Origin: Ananas comosus
Lineage: Eukaryota > Streptophyta > Magnoliopsida > Poales > Bromeliaceae
NCBI RefSeq assembly: GCF_001540865.1
Contig: NC_033644.1
Span: 7,103,479-7,167,478, forward strand
Length of the DNA: 64,000 bases
Direction: 5' to 3'
Made by a program: the position numbers and the translations under genes. Below, one piece after another: positions 45,943-58,196 of this stretch (the first letter of the stretch is position 1; every line of letters starts with the position of its first letter). Below the pieces are notes generated by a model that had not been told where the DNA came from, searched no databases, and was given only the letters and a program-made list of their open reading frames with translations.

Positions 45943-46250
45943 GGGGATGTTTGGTTGCACGCATTTGCAACTGCAGTGCAGTTGCAAATGCGTACAACCT
46001 CAATTTCTATGTTTGGTTTAGTGCTGTTGAGTTCAACTGCTACTGGAGTTGCAAATACATGCAACCTCAATTCCTATGTTTGGTTTAGTGCAGTTGAGTT
46101 CAACTGCTGCAGTTCCAACTGCACAAGAAGGTCCAAATGCTGCAGTTGGAACTTCATCCAAATTGGCCGCAGTTCCAACTGCAACAGTTGGTGAGGAATA
46201 GGATCACCCACAAATTAACAATAATAAATAAATAAATAAATAGCTAAATA

Positions 46251-46287
<37 letters not shown>

Positions 46288-46887
46288 TAAATAAAAATAC
46301 TTGTAAATAAACTCATACTAATAAAATTTTAGGCAATACAAACTTTGTGCAAAAAAATTAAATTTTTTAAAATTTATTTTATTTAAAATATAAATATAGT
46401 TTTTTTTTCTAAATTTTTATAGAATGTGATTGTGTACGTTAACTTAATAAGTTTTAATTAATTACAATTATTAAATTTGATAAAAAAATGAGAGAATCGT
46501 TTAAATTTTTAAAGTTTGATTTACATATTAAAATTAAATAAATTAAAAATTTTAAATGTGTCAGTTAATAAGTTGAAGAATTGTTGAAAAATATAAAAAT
46601 ATTATATATAACTACTTATTTATTTATGAATAGTAAATTTAAATGATTAATAAACTTATATAATTATTTTATGTATAGTGAAGATAATCTCACCACTCTA
46701 TCTGAAGAGGTGACAAAATTCACAAATGCAATTATCAGCTTCATATTACCAAACGGAAGAAATGTAACTGCAGGAGTTGCAACTGTATAAAACCAAACAG
46801 ACTAGGTGTAGCTACAACTGCAGTATTTGCAACTGCATGTATTTCCAACTACACTGTTTCTGCAACTACATCCAACCAAACGACCCC
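45943..46887. mobile_element. PIF/Harbinger MITE, 945 bp
   Basis: Ends GGGGATGTTTGGTTGCA and its inverted counterpart AACCAAACGACCCC are flanked by TAA (45940-45942, 46888-46890). Internal CTGCAGTTGCAACTGC-type palindromic motifs occur repeatedly near both ends, with a (TA)n run at 46256-46285. A truncated copy lies at 29068. Confidence 0.87.
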
Positions 46888-47072
46888 TAAAATTTAGAAA
46901 TATTGGGTAGCTCATTTTTAGGTTTGTTTTGTATATTTTTATTTATTTATTTTTTTGTAAAAATGTATAAAATTTATCTGATCATTTTGATTCAACTACT
47001 CGAGTTATCAAAATTTTAATTTTACTTCCAATCTTTCAATTTACTTGATTAAAGTTATTTGATGGCCCTTTG

Positions 47073-47531
47073 TGTCACGCCCCAGATTACTCGTTTCCCC
47101 GGGCACGCTGACAAATCCGCCGTATACAAAGAAATTTTTTCTGTACACGAAGCGGTAGCTGTATCTGTACCTGTAATCATACAATACTACAACCAGTAGT
47201 ATAGAGCTGCTAAAAAGAAAAATATGTATAAATAACATCAGTTCAAATACATATATAGTAACTTGGTACAATACATACATAGTAGCCTGGTATAAAAACA
47301 CTTGCTCCGGCGAGGTACAACATCAATATGTATAAGAACCAAAAACTACAACTACCTGTAGCTGGTAAGAATTTTCACGATCTGAATCAGCAACAGCAAC
47401 AGCCAAAAACGAAGGCTCTGTAAAATATTTCCAACAACTGGGCGTGAGAATTACTGCAAAAAGAAGTAGTTCTCAGTGGGTAGTGCTACCGATCTCAACG
47501 GTTCACCCACTAAATCTACAGATATATATAT

Positions 47532-47580
<49 letters not shown>

Positions 47581-48914
47581 AGATAGTATAAAAAGCTGAA
47601 ACAAATCTACAGCTATATACCACTATACTATCACGATCTAACACTAACTATCTGTAGAAAATGCAATCTCTGATCTAATCTCTCTGGGGACTGCGAACAC
47701 ACCCGTCCCGCCTGTCGTCAGTATATTAACTGTCACCACGCTAGGTCGTCAGTGGAGAGCAAATCCAAACAGGACAAACCGACATCAACGCAAAAGCACT
47801 AAGCCCGACTCTGGAGTGGCAATCCTGGGCGCTACCCAGCCGAGTATGCAAGCGTGTCTCTGCCGAGCTCAATCAGGCTCTCACAGGCTATAATCAAAGT
47901 AGAAAGGTCTCACTGGTCGAACAACCACAATCTACGAGCCCCCGACACAATCTGATGCAAAAACTGCAAATTGGGTCTACCGTCAACCACAACGGCACTT
48001 GACAGTCTGGAATAGTCTGTACACTACTGTAAAAATACACTCGGCATCTTAGCACGAGTATAAATGCATTCTACACTATTCTGAGTATTCACCGCCTACA
48101 AACTGCGGCGATACAAACAAACTACGGCTTCTAGAGCTAAATCTGATAGTTTGAGCAATTGACGGTATAGAATCGATAGTTTTCTCCTAAGTCAATTCCC
48201 AATCCAACATGTATAATTTATCTAAATCACTACTATATGCTCCAAATTCATATTTCAATAAGCAAACAAATCGATGAATTCGAGCTAACATAACATGAAA
48301 TTCAAGACTAAAAATATATACGTTGACATCAACTAGACTTAGGAGTAAATCTGAAAGTTCCGGTAAGCATATCATTAACCAACCTCAAAAGCTAATCCCA
48401 CAACGCCGAGAAGTCGAAAGAAGCGGAACCATGCGCACGCCCGGCCACCAAACGAAGCAACTACGACGTCCACGCACTCGAACGGCTCCCCGGTGCGACG
48501 TTGGCATCGATCCCAGCTCCAACCGCGTCCTTCACCTTGCTCACGATCAAGGAGTAGAGAGAGAAAGAGCACAGCAATAAGAAGCTCCTCTATTGTCTCT
48601 CTATCTTATAAGAAGCGGTGGAGAGGGGGTGAAAACAACGAGACAGCAATTGACTAAAAAGCCCCTCACCTACCTTGGAGTATCGGTACCAAGTCGATGC
48701 CGTACCGGTACGCCTTTGGGTGTTACCGGTTCACAATGCTGAAAATCTGAAATTTGCAGATTTCAGTGCTAACTTCTTGCTCTCGCGTCACAACGAGTCC
48801 GTTTTGCGTCTATTTCGCGCCAACGCGACTCGGACTTGTCCCGACACTCTCCAGATGTGTCGACAAGCCTCAGATATTGTAATTCCACAGCTACTGGCCA
48901 CCATGGATACTACA
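47073..48914 (-). mobile_element. Solo LTR (1842 bp), probably Ty3/gypsy
   Basis: Perfect 5-bp duplications CTTTG (47068-47072, 48915-48919) flank TGTCACGCCCC...GGATACTACA. The minus-strand end GGGGCGTGACA is the form commonly seen at the 3' end of plant gypsy LTRs, so the LTR probably reads leftwards. It contains a 40-bp (AT)n run (47534-47576). Short frames inside are not genes. Confidence 0.88.
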
Positions 48915-48919
48915 CTTTG

Positions 48920-49476
48920 TTTATAAAACTTAAGATAATCGATTAATTTAATTAATTTATAGCTAAGTAAGTTACATAAAATATATTATAACTAAATTTG
49001 TGAAGATAAATAGCATATTTAAAATTTGAAATTAAAAGTCAATAATTAGTTTAAATTAAATAAATTAAAGGATAAACTTATAATTGCACTCAAATTAAAT
49101 AAATTAAAAGATAAACTTCCAGTCGTCCTCCCGTGGTTTAGCTAATTTTTACATCACCACCCGAGATTCAAAAGTTCTATTTTGCCTCCTATTGTTTTAG
49201 ATCACTTTCATTTTGTAACCCTTGCTTAGCCCAAAATTAGTCCAAAATTCATAAAATTTCATAGTCCATTGTGAGATTCTATCTCACCAAAATTATCAAG
49301 ACTCACTTTTTCAGAACTCGATGTTAAATGTAATTAAAACAATTATTTATCTAAGAATTAAAAGATCATTTTGAAGAAGAAAAGCAAAGTTTAAATGGTC
49401 AAGTAATGGAAAGGTAGAATAGTTGTTTTGTAAAAAAAAAAGTCAACTTTAATCTATTAACTAACAAAGAGAGATA
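48920..49476. other. Unassigned AT-rich DNA
   Basis: No gene recognised. The 49120-49220 stretch (CGTCCTCCCGTGGTTTAGC and following) may be a decayed MITE end. Confidence 0.4.
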
Positions 49477-49486
49477 TATTTTAGAC

Positions 49487-50039
49487 AAGCAGGACTGTTC
49501 TGCTCTCAGGAGCACGGAGGCTCTCGTGCTTCTGAGCCGTTTTCGATGATGAAATTTTCGAATCGACGATCGGCTCTGTTAGACTTGATCTAGCGTATTT
49601 GAAGGTTCTAGAAAGTAATTTTTACGATTTTTTGATAACATTTACCTAGCAATCAAAAGGATTCAAAATCAATAATTTTTAACGGCTGAAAATAAAAATC
49701 CTATAAAAAGTGGTGATAGAGTACTAAAATTTTCGATCAAAAATATTGATCTTGTTGTAGATAGTATAAAAAATTTTGTATCAAAATTTCATCTGATTTG
49801 AATACTTCTACACCGTTAAACTTGAAAATGGCAAATATCAACCATTAAAAATTATTGATTTGAACCCTTTCGATCACTAGGTAAATGATATAAAAAAATC
49901 ACAAAAATTATTTTATAGAACATTCAAATACACTAGATCAAGTCTAACAAAGCCGATCGTCGATTCGAAAATTCCATTATCGAAAACGGCTCAGGAGCAC
50001 GAAGGCCTCCGTACTCCCGAGAGCACAGCAGTCCTGCTC
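49487..50039. mobile_element. Foldback MITE, 553 bp, with arms of about 230 bp
   Basis: A 10-bp duplication TATTTTAGAC flanks it (49477-49486, 50040-50049). From AAGCAGGACTGTTCTGC inward, the left arm (to about 49720) is closely matched by the inverted right arm (from about 49810), leaving a loop of roughly 90 bp. The arm contains GAGCCGTTTTCGAT and GAATCGACGATCGGCT. A long target duplication suggests the Mutator superfamily. Non-coding. Confidence 0.9.
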
Positions 50040-50049
50040 TATTTTAGAC

Positions 50050-50904
50050 TGGTATTTTGGAGGAAGATACGTAATAACTAAATAAATATGCAATTTCATA
50101 TATGGATATGAATGCCCTTAATGCTTAAAACTTGTTATTTTCTCACCACTGTAACTAGTATACTTGATTAAAGGTTTGATAATTGATATTTGATGTCATA
50201 AATTTGAAGTCTAATTATTTCATAATTTCAACTAATTTTATTTTTAATTAAAAAAAGAACAAAGCTGGTAGTTTCTTACCTTTCACTTTTAAGAAAGAAA
50301 ATTAAAAAAATACAAAACTTACTAGAACTACAGATTATTTTGATTTTGCTACCTTAAAAAATTTTGATATTTTTTTCATCATGCCTTTCAATTTATTTGA
50401 CTCAACTTAGTCGGTGACACTTTGACTTCAAAATTTAAACTAATTTTTTACTTTAATAAATTTATAGTTATAAAAAAATTATACAAAATATGCTAATTAA
50501 ATTTGTAAAGATAAATATGACATTCAAAATTTAAAGTCAAAGTGTTGTTAACCGACTCAAATCATTCAGTAAGAAGATTAGATAGTAAAATCAAAATTTT
50601 TAAAAATTAAGTAGTAAAATTAAAATGTTCATAATTTGGATAAATTCAATATATTTTTACCAGACAAAAAAAAACAATTTACTTCTTGGAACCAAGTTGA
50701 AATCTAGTATCCGGTCGTTGGTGCTAACTATTAATCCTAAAACCTCAAACTGTTAGAAATACACAATTAATTTATTCAAAACGTGTAGATACAGTTCCCA
50801 CGAGTCTCGATTATGACTCGGCCTAACTAGTCTCACGTCACTTCGAACATAACTTCGCCCAACCCAGCCTCACGCAATTTCTGTCCTATTGAAGCTAACA
50901 CCTA
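50050..50904. other. Unassigned AT-rich DNA
   Basis: No gene or element boundary recognised. Confidence 0.4.
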
Positions 50905-51787
50905 GGCTGCATTTGGTTTGGTTATAAGTAAGAACTGTTTATTCTAAGGATAGATACAAGTTCAGATATAAGTAGGAACTAGACTAATTTTGTATTTGGA
51001 TGAAAATTGAGTTGTTTCTAAGAATAAACTAAATAGTGTTTGGATGATTAGATTGGAATAAGAGCAATAAGAATTATAATTTTAAATTAAAATTATTTTA
51101 TCTAATTAATTAGCATCAAAATATTATTGAAAAATAATTTAATAAATTTATTAGCTATTAGCTATAAATATGGTATAAAATAATAAAAATATATTAATTA
51201 ATTAATTAAATATAAAAAATAATTTAACTTTCTAATTAGTTAGTAAATTATTTTAGTTAGATAACTAGTAAAAAAAATTAATTAGATTAATAGAAATATT
51301 AATGGTCGATCAATATAAATATTAGTTTATAGATAAATATATTAAATTATTAATAATTAATTATAAATAATAAATAAATAATTTTTTTATTATGTAAGCA
51401 GTGAATAATACTTTAAATATATTAATTAAATTAATTAATAATTAATATCATAATTAAAATTAAATTTAGATTTTAATTAATCTTGTTCTCACCTTGGAAC
51501 AAGCTTGTTCAAAAAAAAAGGGCAGAACAACAGTTTCATTCATGTACTAGTTTATTCCAGAAATTCGAAGCTGTTCTCGGATACCAAACATAGTGTTTGA
51601 GAATAAGGAGAGAACAAACGAAGCGAAGTGGGGTAGCATGCTACCTATCATAAAGTATTTGGTGGTTGATATCCGAAGTCTTAAGTTTGAATCATAATTG
51701 ATTCACATTTACAGTTAAATTTATTTTTAAATATAAAAAAAAAAAATGCTTATTCCTCCGTTTGTTCTCAAAAACCAAACACTATCC
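50905..51787. mobile_element. TIR MITE upstream of STR14, 883 bp
   Basis: Ends GGCTGCATTTGGTTTGG and AAAACCAAACACTATCC are inverted repeats, flanked by CTA or TA. Its opening (TATAAGTAAGAACTG) resembles the nested MITE at 36615. A SINE-like segment with poly-A lies inside at about 51650-51755, similar to the SINE body but with a different 5' part. Confidence 0.7.
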
Positions 51788-52095
51788 TAGAAACTTGTAG
51801 TAGCTACAGGTGTCCTAGAAACTTGTAGTAGAGGTGTCCCTACTTTTTAGATTTTTGGGAGGTGTGGGGTCCTCAGTGAGAAGAAATCCAGATGAAAGCA
51901 GAGGAGCTCTCTGCCTCCACCACCAGTTTGGATTATGGTGGGCACCTCCCACACCAACTTTGAATCCCCAATATATTTCCTTTTCCTTTTTTTTTTTTCC
52001 CTATTTTTGTCGAAGTCCCACCTCTCACTCTTTCCTGATTCCTCTTCTCCTTCTCTTCTCCTTCTTCTTCTACGTAATTCCTTCTCCACACCACA
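51788..52095 (+). promoter_or_regulatory. Promoter and pyrimidine-rich leader of STR14
   Basis: A TCCTAGAAACTTGTAGTAG motif is directly duplicated at 51784 and 51811. The 150 bp before the ATG are CT-rich, as in many plant leaders. No convincing TATA box. Confidence 0.4.
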
Positions 52096-55000
52096 ATGTT
52101 TGCTGCTGCTGCTGCTGCTCTTGTAAACACTAATCTCCCTTGCTCTTCAAGAATCGCCCCGTCTTCCGACTTCGCTCCGATTCTTCTCTCCCATCCGGCG
52201 GCCGCCGTGCGGTTTCGCTCCTCGCGGTCCGCCGGCCGGCCGCTTCGAGTAAGGAATGCCGCCACCAGACCTGCTAAGACTCCGGGTATACTTTTTTTCC
52301 TTTTTTTTATTTTTTATTTTTTTTCTATTTCTTGGTTTTGATGAATAAACTATCATATGATTGCTGTCTATTTGCTTCCGCCAGCTGAAGAAGATTGGAA
52401 GATCAAGCGTGAGTTCTTACTTGAGAAGAGGGTATTCACACCTTCCTTTTTGGGTTAAAAACGTACAGAACTCGCATGAATTATGGACCATTTTGAATCG
52501 ACTATTCAATCTTTCAAAATTTTTATTTGAATCGGTCGACAACATTTCGACTTCAAAGTTTAAGTACGTTGTTTATCTTTATACTTCATATAATTTTTAT
52601 AGCAGTAAATTTATTAAAGAAAGAAATTAGCTTAAATTTTGAAATCAAAATGTCGTTGACCGGCTCAGATCAAATAAATTGAAAGGCTGAATAGTAAAAT
52701 CAAATTCTTTAATCAAATCAAATTTTTGAAAGGTTAGATAGTAGATTCAAAATAGTCTGTAGTTCAGGTAAGTACTATACGTTTTTTCGCCTCCTTTTTA
52801 TCCACCTGGAAATATCACCTATCTTTACATACTTTACTCTAGTCATGTTTCACGGTAATTCTTAGATTTTGTTTGTAATTTAAATGGTATTTAACTTTTC
52901 ATGGGAAAATTATGGATTAGTTACAAATTTCCTCGATGTCAATTTAGTCCTCGTAGTATTAACTATATAAAAAAAATCAGTTCTTGAAGTTTGTTCTTCA
53001 TAACAATTCAGTCCTTCTGTTAGTTTGCTGTCTCGAAAACACACTATGTGGGCGATGTCATTTGACTTTATATTGTTGACATTCAAACACTCTCGGACAA
53101 AGTTGGAAGTGGGATCAAGATTCGAGGACTAGAGTGCTGAAATTGTAACTCTGATGACAAGATTAAAATCATGTCAGCCTTCAAGAACTAAATTGAACCG
53201 GCTGAACTTTAGGGACCAACTTTCTAATTACCCCAAAAGTCACTATTACAGTTTGCCAGATGACTCATTGACTATGTTAATGACTTTGATGAAAATAGTT
53301 GTTTGTGGTTATTGGTTTCGATTTTGTGGCCCTGATTCTCCGATAGCTTCGTGGTGCGACAAATTTTAGAAAATGATTTGTGAAGGCAAAAGTGGATGTC
53401 TTTGGTGGGAATCGGAGGGCTCGGGCCGATAGGATCAGATAAGATAATAAAGAAATCCATTAAGGAACTTCTTTTCTTTTTTGCCCCAAAGGCGATATAG
53501 CATATTTTGTACTTCCACAACATTGTACTCTCTTCGCCTGTGGTTTTTTCTCTGCAAAGGGTTTTTCACGTAAATCCTCGTGTTCCATCTTATTTTACTA
53601 TTTTGTGGTTTGTCTACTTTGCGATCGCCCTTTTTCGTCTCTGTTTGTGCGCCTGTTGTACTAGTTTGTTAGTGGATCTCATGTAAGTAAACAACATTTA
53701 TATTGTAAGCTATAATAATGACATTTTTAAGACTAATAATTTCGTGAGTAAGCATAGTATCCTCCTTTATTACCTCTCCAATCAACATCACGATTTGATT
53801 CATTTGATCTCTATTGTGTACGTGCTAGGTGTGCTAAGGCTATTTTGGGCCATTTCCTATCATATTGTCTTTTTTTCTTACTAAGAATTACATTTTGTTT
53901 GTAGGTACGCAGTGTTGATGTAAAGGAAGCTTTGCGCCTTCAAAAGGAAAATAACTTTGTAATTTTGGATGTTCGTCCCGAAGCGGAGTTTAAGGAGGTG
54001 CTTAAAATACTCGTTACCTTATCTTTTAGTTTGAATAAAGATGTTCGTATTGTGAGGCACAATATGCAGCAAAAGTTGCTGTCTTATTACTTTCGGTCAG
54101 CCTTTTGAATCCTATTTTGCATTTAACTCTTGATACAACTCCTTTTAAAAAGTCATTACAACTTACTATTGTGTTTTTGAATCTTCTTTGGTTTCAGTTA
54201 GGCAATTGAACCCATGTTTTGTATCTCCGATGAAACTAGACATTGCGGTGAACTTGGATGTATGAAATAGTTTTTTCTTGCTATTTCTATTAAAAATCAC
54301 TACTCATGCACTACTTTGATACCCGCCTTAATCTTGACATTGCCGTGTCATAATGGCTATATATTAACTGTTCATTGAAATTTCATTGAAATTTAATTTT
54401 TTTTAGCCTGGTTTATTTGACATCTAGCTTAAAATTCATCTGTGGTTGCTCATGCTACTGCAGGATCATGTTTGCTCCTCAATTGTCATGCATTGAACTT
54501 CTTTACTGTACCCATTATTTCTAATATTATTGCTCATTTTGTATTTGGAGCCTAGTTATAATAAAGCTTGTCATCACTCAAGCTTCTTCTATTTACACTT
54601 TCTTTTATCCTTTTTCTTGTTAAGAAAAATAGTCCCATCTTTGGCACTAAATGGAACCATGTCTTGTACATATTGCGGAAGGTATCTCCATTAATAGCTT
54701 AAGTTTTGGGGTTGGGTTCAAGCTCTTTAATATGGTATCGTAACTTCGTTCACAATCTCTAGTTTGTGGCTAGCTCAGTGACCGTTTGCTAGTCACACCT
54801 AGCTCGTGAAGGTGGTTGTGTTGCATGCTAGCTAGTCGCAACTACTATGTAGAATGAGTTTGTGTCATGTGTTAGTTACAGATTAATACATGGGACCGTT
54901 TGCTAGTCACACCTAGCTCGTGAAGGTGGTTGTGCTGCATGCTAGCTAGTCGCAACTACTATGTAGAATGAGTTTGTGTCATGTGTTAGTTACAGATTAA

Positions 55001-57903
55001 TACATGGGCTTCGTGTGATCATGTTGGATCTATGCCGCATGCTAGTAGCGCCTAGCATGTGTTAAAGAGCTGGGGTGTTAAAAAAAAATAGTCCCATATT
55101 TGATATAAGGGAAAACTTCAAATGCCACCCCTGTGGTTTCACACTTTCTTACTTTAGTACCCTGTAGTTTAAAGTGTGTCAATTTAGTGCCCTGTGGTTT
55201 CATTTTTATCTTTTTATTATCAATTCCACTAATTTTTTTCGTTAAATCGGTGATAAAGTTAAAACTAAAGGGTAATAAAATGAATATTCGATAAACCTAG
55301 GTAGGGTATTTGAAGTTTTTTTGTATATAATTTAACGAAATATTAACGGAAAAATTGACGAAAAGATAAAAATGAAACCACAGGACACTAACTTAATACA
55401 CTTTAAACCACAGGGTACTAAAGTGAGAAAGTGCGAAACCACAGGGGTGGTTTTTGAAGTTTACCCTTGATATAAAATGGAACCGTGACCTGTATATAAA
55501 TGTGCAGGGTATCTCCATCTAATAGCTTGAAATTTTGGATCAGGTTCGTGCCCTTTAACATATCTAACTGTATCAACCAAAATTATATAGAAAACATGAA
55601 ATAAATTACATTTTTGATGCATAAACAACTGGAACCTCTGCGAATTGGCTCCTAACTAATGAAGGATAACTAAAATATTAGGACATCTAACTGAGAACAT
55701 AATAGCAGTTGTGTTAACCTACAATTTTTTTTTTTTTTTTTTTTGAAGAGAGATAGGTAGCACGCTACCCGCTTCGTTTATTTCATTTAGAAATAAACTT
55801 AGCTAGAAATGTGAATCAATTAGGATTCGAACTTGAGTCTTAGGTACCAACTACCAAGCCCTTTGCCACTTGCTCTAGGGACGGTCGGTTTAACCTACAA
55901 TTGTTAAGGAGGAGCAATTATCTGTGTTTAAAGCAAATCACAAATGGTTTAAAAAGCTGTGCAAATCGCAAAACTCTTTCTAATATAATGTTGTTGTTAA
56001 TATCATACTCGGTCTCTTCTGTCTCAGCTGTCCAATATCTAGGGTTTTATTTAATAAATCACAAACTAAAAAACTAAGGGCTGATTGAATGATGACAACT
56101 TTAAATAATTTAGTATGCTTTACAATACTACAGAAACTGCGATAAAGCAGCGTAGGGTGTGTATCAGTTCGAGATGAAGGTTGAAGCAATCTGACAAATT
56201 GATAAAAGAAAGAGAAAACTGTGATGATTGAATAGACAAAAAATACGTTGTATGTCTTTTGAGAATGTTCCAAAATCTTTAGAATTTTGTTTTCTGATCG
56301 AAGTAGGTGAAGAAAAAAGAGAAAAAGTTGTGGAGAAACTATTTACATATATTTATGGTATAATAGTGAGTTTTATACCTTACAAATCTTATCTTTGCCG
56401 CATCCAGAAACACACTAAATTCAAAGAATGTGTTGGTTCCACTAATAATTTGGAACTGCTAGACTATATTATACTGTGTTGTGCAAAGTTGGATTAGGAT
56501 TTTTCATATAAACCTGACATAATGCGTGCTTGACGGCGGTTAAGTAGTGTTTGCCACCAATCATAGAAGGGAGTTGGGTAAGTAGTGAACACTGCAAAGT
56601 TCTTTTCAAAAAAGGAAAAGAAAAAGTGAACAATGTGAAGGAAATAGAATTTTGGCACGAATAGACCGACATAGCATCTAAACCAGCATTTTAGGACACT
56701 AGCTTTCATCCAGATTTTTTGTTTTTGGATATTATTTCATTGATATACCATCAGAAACGGTCAATTTTTAGCCGAATCAAGCTGCATGATGGTGATCTCA
56801 TGGCAACTTTCCTGCTCGGAGAAGTCTTCAGATATCCGATTTAGGTATTCGATCGAAGAGGCTCTGATTCTGAAGAGTATGAGTTTATTCTTGATTTGCG
56901 TATTAAATTTCCTATGCTTTTGCCTGTTCACTAATATCTTTTGCGTACTGTTTGACTGTTGGATATTCGAGATTCAAATTTGACTCTTTGATCATCTCTA
57001 GGCTCATCCACCGGGTGCAATCAATGTACAAATATATAGACTTATAAAGGAGTGGACGGCTTGGGATATTGCTCGACGTGCGGCATTTGCATTCTTTGGG
57101 ATTTTCTCTGGCACGGAAGAAAATCCTGAGTTTATGCAAAGTAAGCTAGTAAGAAACTGATGTAAACTCTTTATTTATGGATATTATGGATAGTCACTGA
57201 TAACCCTGTAGTTGTTGAGTCGAAGTTCGACAAAGATGCGAAGATAATCGTGGCATGTTCATCAGGGGGAACAATGAGGCCATCTCAAAGTCTGCCAGAA
57301 GGCCAACAATCAAGGTAATTCCGCTAGTGAATTAGGCCTCAGTGAGGCTAAGACTACGCAAAATGTCTTTGCAAATCCTATGCGGTGTTTAATACTTTTT
57401 CCTTAAGAGAGTAGATTTTTCCTATGAAACTTCTCTTTTCGAATGCTTTTAAGTGAAGATGGTTTACTTAACCGGAGAAAAAGTCGTTCTGAAATAAGCA
57501 ATAGGTTAAGCCTTCTTTAATTATATTTTGATCGTAAGAACAAGATATAATTGGTTCCAGAATTAAGAAGGGCATGATTTGAAAGACAAACACCATTATC
57601 TTTTTCTTTTAAGCCTTAGTTGGATGCGTGGATTGAAAGTATTAGTTGAGATGTGCGGAATCTAACTTCTCGTTCTAGAAATTATATCCAATTAAGAAAC
57701 TTCTTGCAAAACTTTTGCTCTTATATTAGTCTGTTTCTGTAGTTGTTTCTTTATGTTAACACAATCCATTTTCTTTGTGTGGCAGGTCTCTTATTGCAGC
57801 CTATTTGCTGGTGCTGAATGGGTACAAGAATGTCTACCACCTTGAGGGAGGGCTCTACACATGGTTCAAAGAGGGCCTACCTGCTGCTGCAGAAGAAGAG
57901 TGA
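52096..57903 (+). CDS. STR14: Rhodanese-like domain protein, STR14 type, probably chloroplastic
   Basis: Exons 52096-52285, 52385-52431, 53905-53997, 57002-57140, 57212-57314 and 57786-57903 join in frame with GT-AG borders to 690 nt, 229 aa. The first 60 or so residues (Ala, Ser, Arg-rich) look like a plastid transit peptide. The mature part begins AEEDWKIKREFLLEKRVRSV, then DVKEALRLQKENNFVILDVR, AHPPGAINV, and the active-site loop VACSSGGTMRP with the catalytic Cys at about 172. It ends LVLNGYKNVYHLEGGLYTW. This matches the sulfurtransferase 14 group (Arabidopsis At4g27700); its physiological substrate is unknown. Intron 3 is 3 kb long and contains MITEs and a SINE. A poly(A) signal candidate AATAAA is at 58191-58196. 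Confidence 0.92.
52917..53232. mobile_element. Probable MITE in STR14 intron 2
   Basis: GATTAGTTACAAATTTCC at the left and TTTCTAATTACCCC at the right are loosely inverted, with CAATTTAGTCCTCG and CAAGAACTAAATTG as inner partners. No clear target duplication. Confidence 0.45.
54629..54745. repeat. Undisturbed copy of a duplicated intron segment
   Basis: AATAGTCCCATCTTTGGCAC and the following 100 bp recur from about 55089, but there the second copy is split by the MITE at 55109-55466 (it resumes AAATGGAACCGTGACC at 55476). Located in STR14 intron 3. Confidence 0.7.
54780..55007. repeat. 114-bp tandem duplication in STR14 intron 3
   Basis: Two adjacent copies (54780-54893, 54894-55007) beginning GACCGTTTGCTAGTCACACC differ at one position by eye, so the duplication is recent. 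Confidence 0.93.
55109..55466. mobile_element. Mutator-like MITE, 358 bp
   Basis: Perfect 9-bp duplications TTGATATAA (55100-55108, 55467-55475). The ends GGGAAAACTTCAAATGCCAC and GTGGTTTTTGAAGTTTACCC begin inverted repeats of about 100 bp that include CCCTGTGGTTTCACACTTTC. Same family as 28050-28702. Confidence 0.92.
55727..55889 (-). mobile_element. tRNA-derived SINE, 163 bp
   Basis: A perfect 13-bp duplication TTAACCTACAATT (55714-55726, 55890-55902). The minus strand has AGAGCAAGTGGCAAAGGG (A box), AAGTTCGAATCC (B box), then AGCTAAGTTTATTTCTAAAT, GAAGCGGGTAGCGTGCTACC and poly-A. The best preserved of the three SINE copies. Confidence 0.93.
55904..57001 (+). other. Remaining part of STR14 intron 3
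   Basis: AT-rich intron DNA. Open frames on both strands (for example 55980-56273, 56228-56497) show no recognisable family and lie within a confidently placed intron. Confidence 0.6.
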
Positions 57904-58190
57904 CCACTCAACATCATCACAATACACAATTCCTTAGTGGCATTTTTTTTTTCTTTTTTCTTTCTTTTTTTTTTTTCTGAAAATTTTGTAGACATTTCTC
58001 TTCTCTTTGACATAATGCAAAATAACTCTGATCGATCGTGTAAGAACAGATGCTTGTAGATGATCCAGAATTGTGGCTGTATTCATGAGATCTATCATTC
58101 AGAAATGATGAATTTCTAATGCGTCAACTATTTACTATATATCTCTTTGGACTTTTTTCCCAGGAGGAACTTGTACTGAAAGTTTGGACT

Positions 58191-58196
58191 AATAAA
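58191..58196 (+). terminator. Candidate poly(A) signal of STR14
   Basis: AATAAA about 290 bp after the stop codon, in a T-rich 3' region. Confidence 0.5.

Noticed and set aside
48323..48580. 85-residue basic frame
   Set aside because: Lies inside a solo LTR bounded by perfect target duplications.
55727..55889. tRNA gene
   Set aside because: A- and B-box-like motifs are present, but no cloverleaf or acceptor stem; poly-A tail and target duplication identify a SINE.
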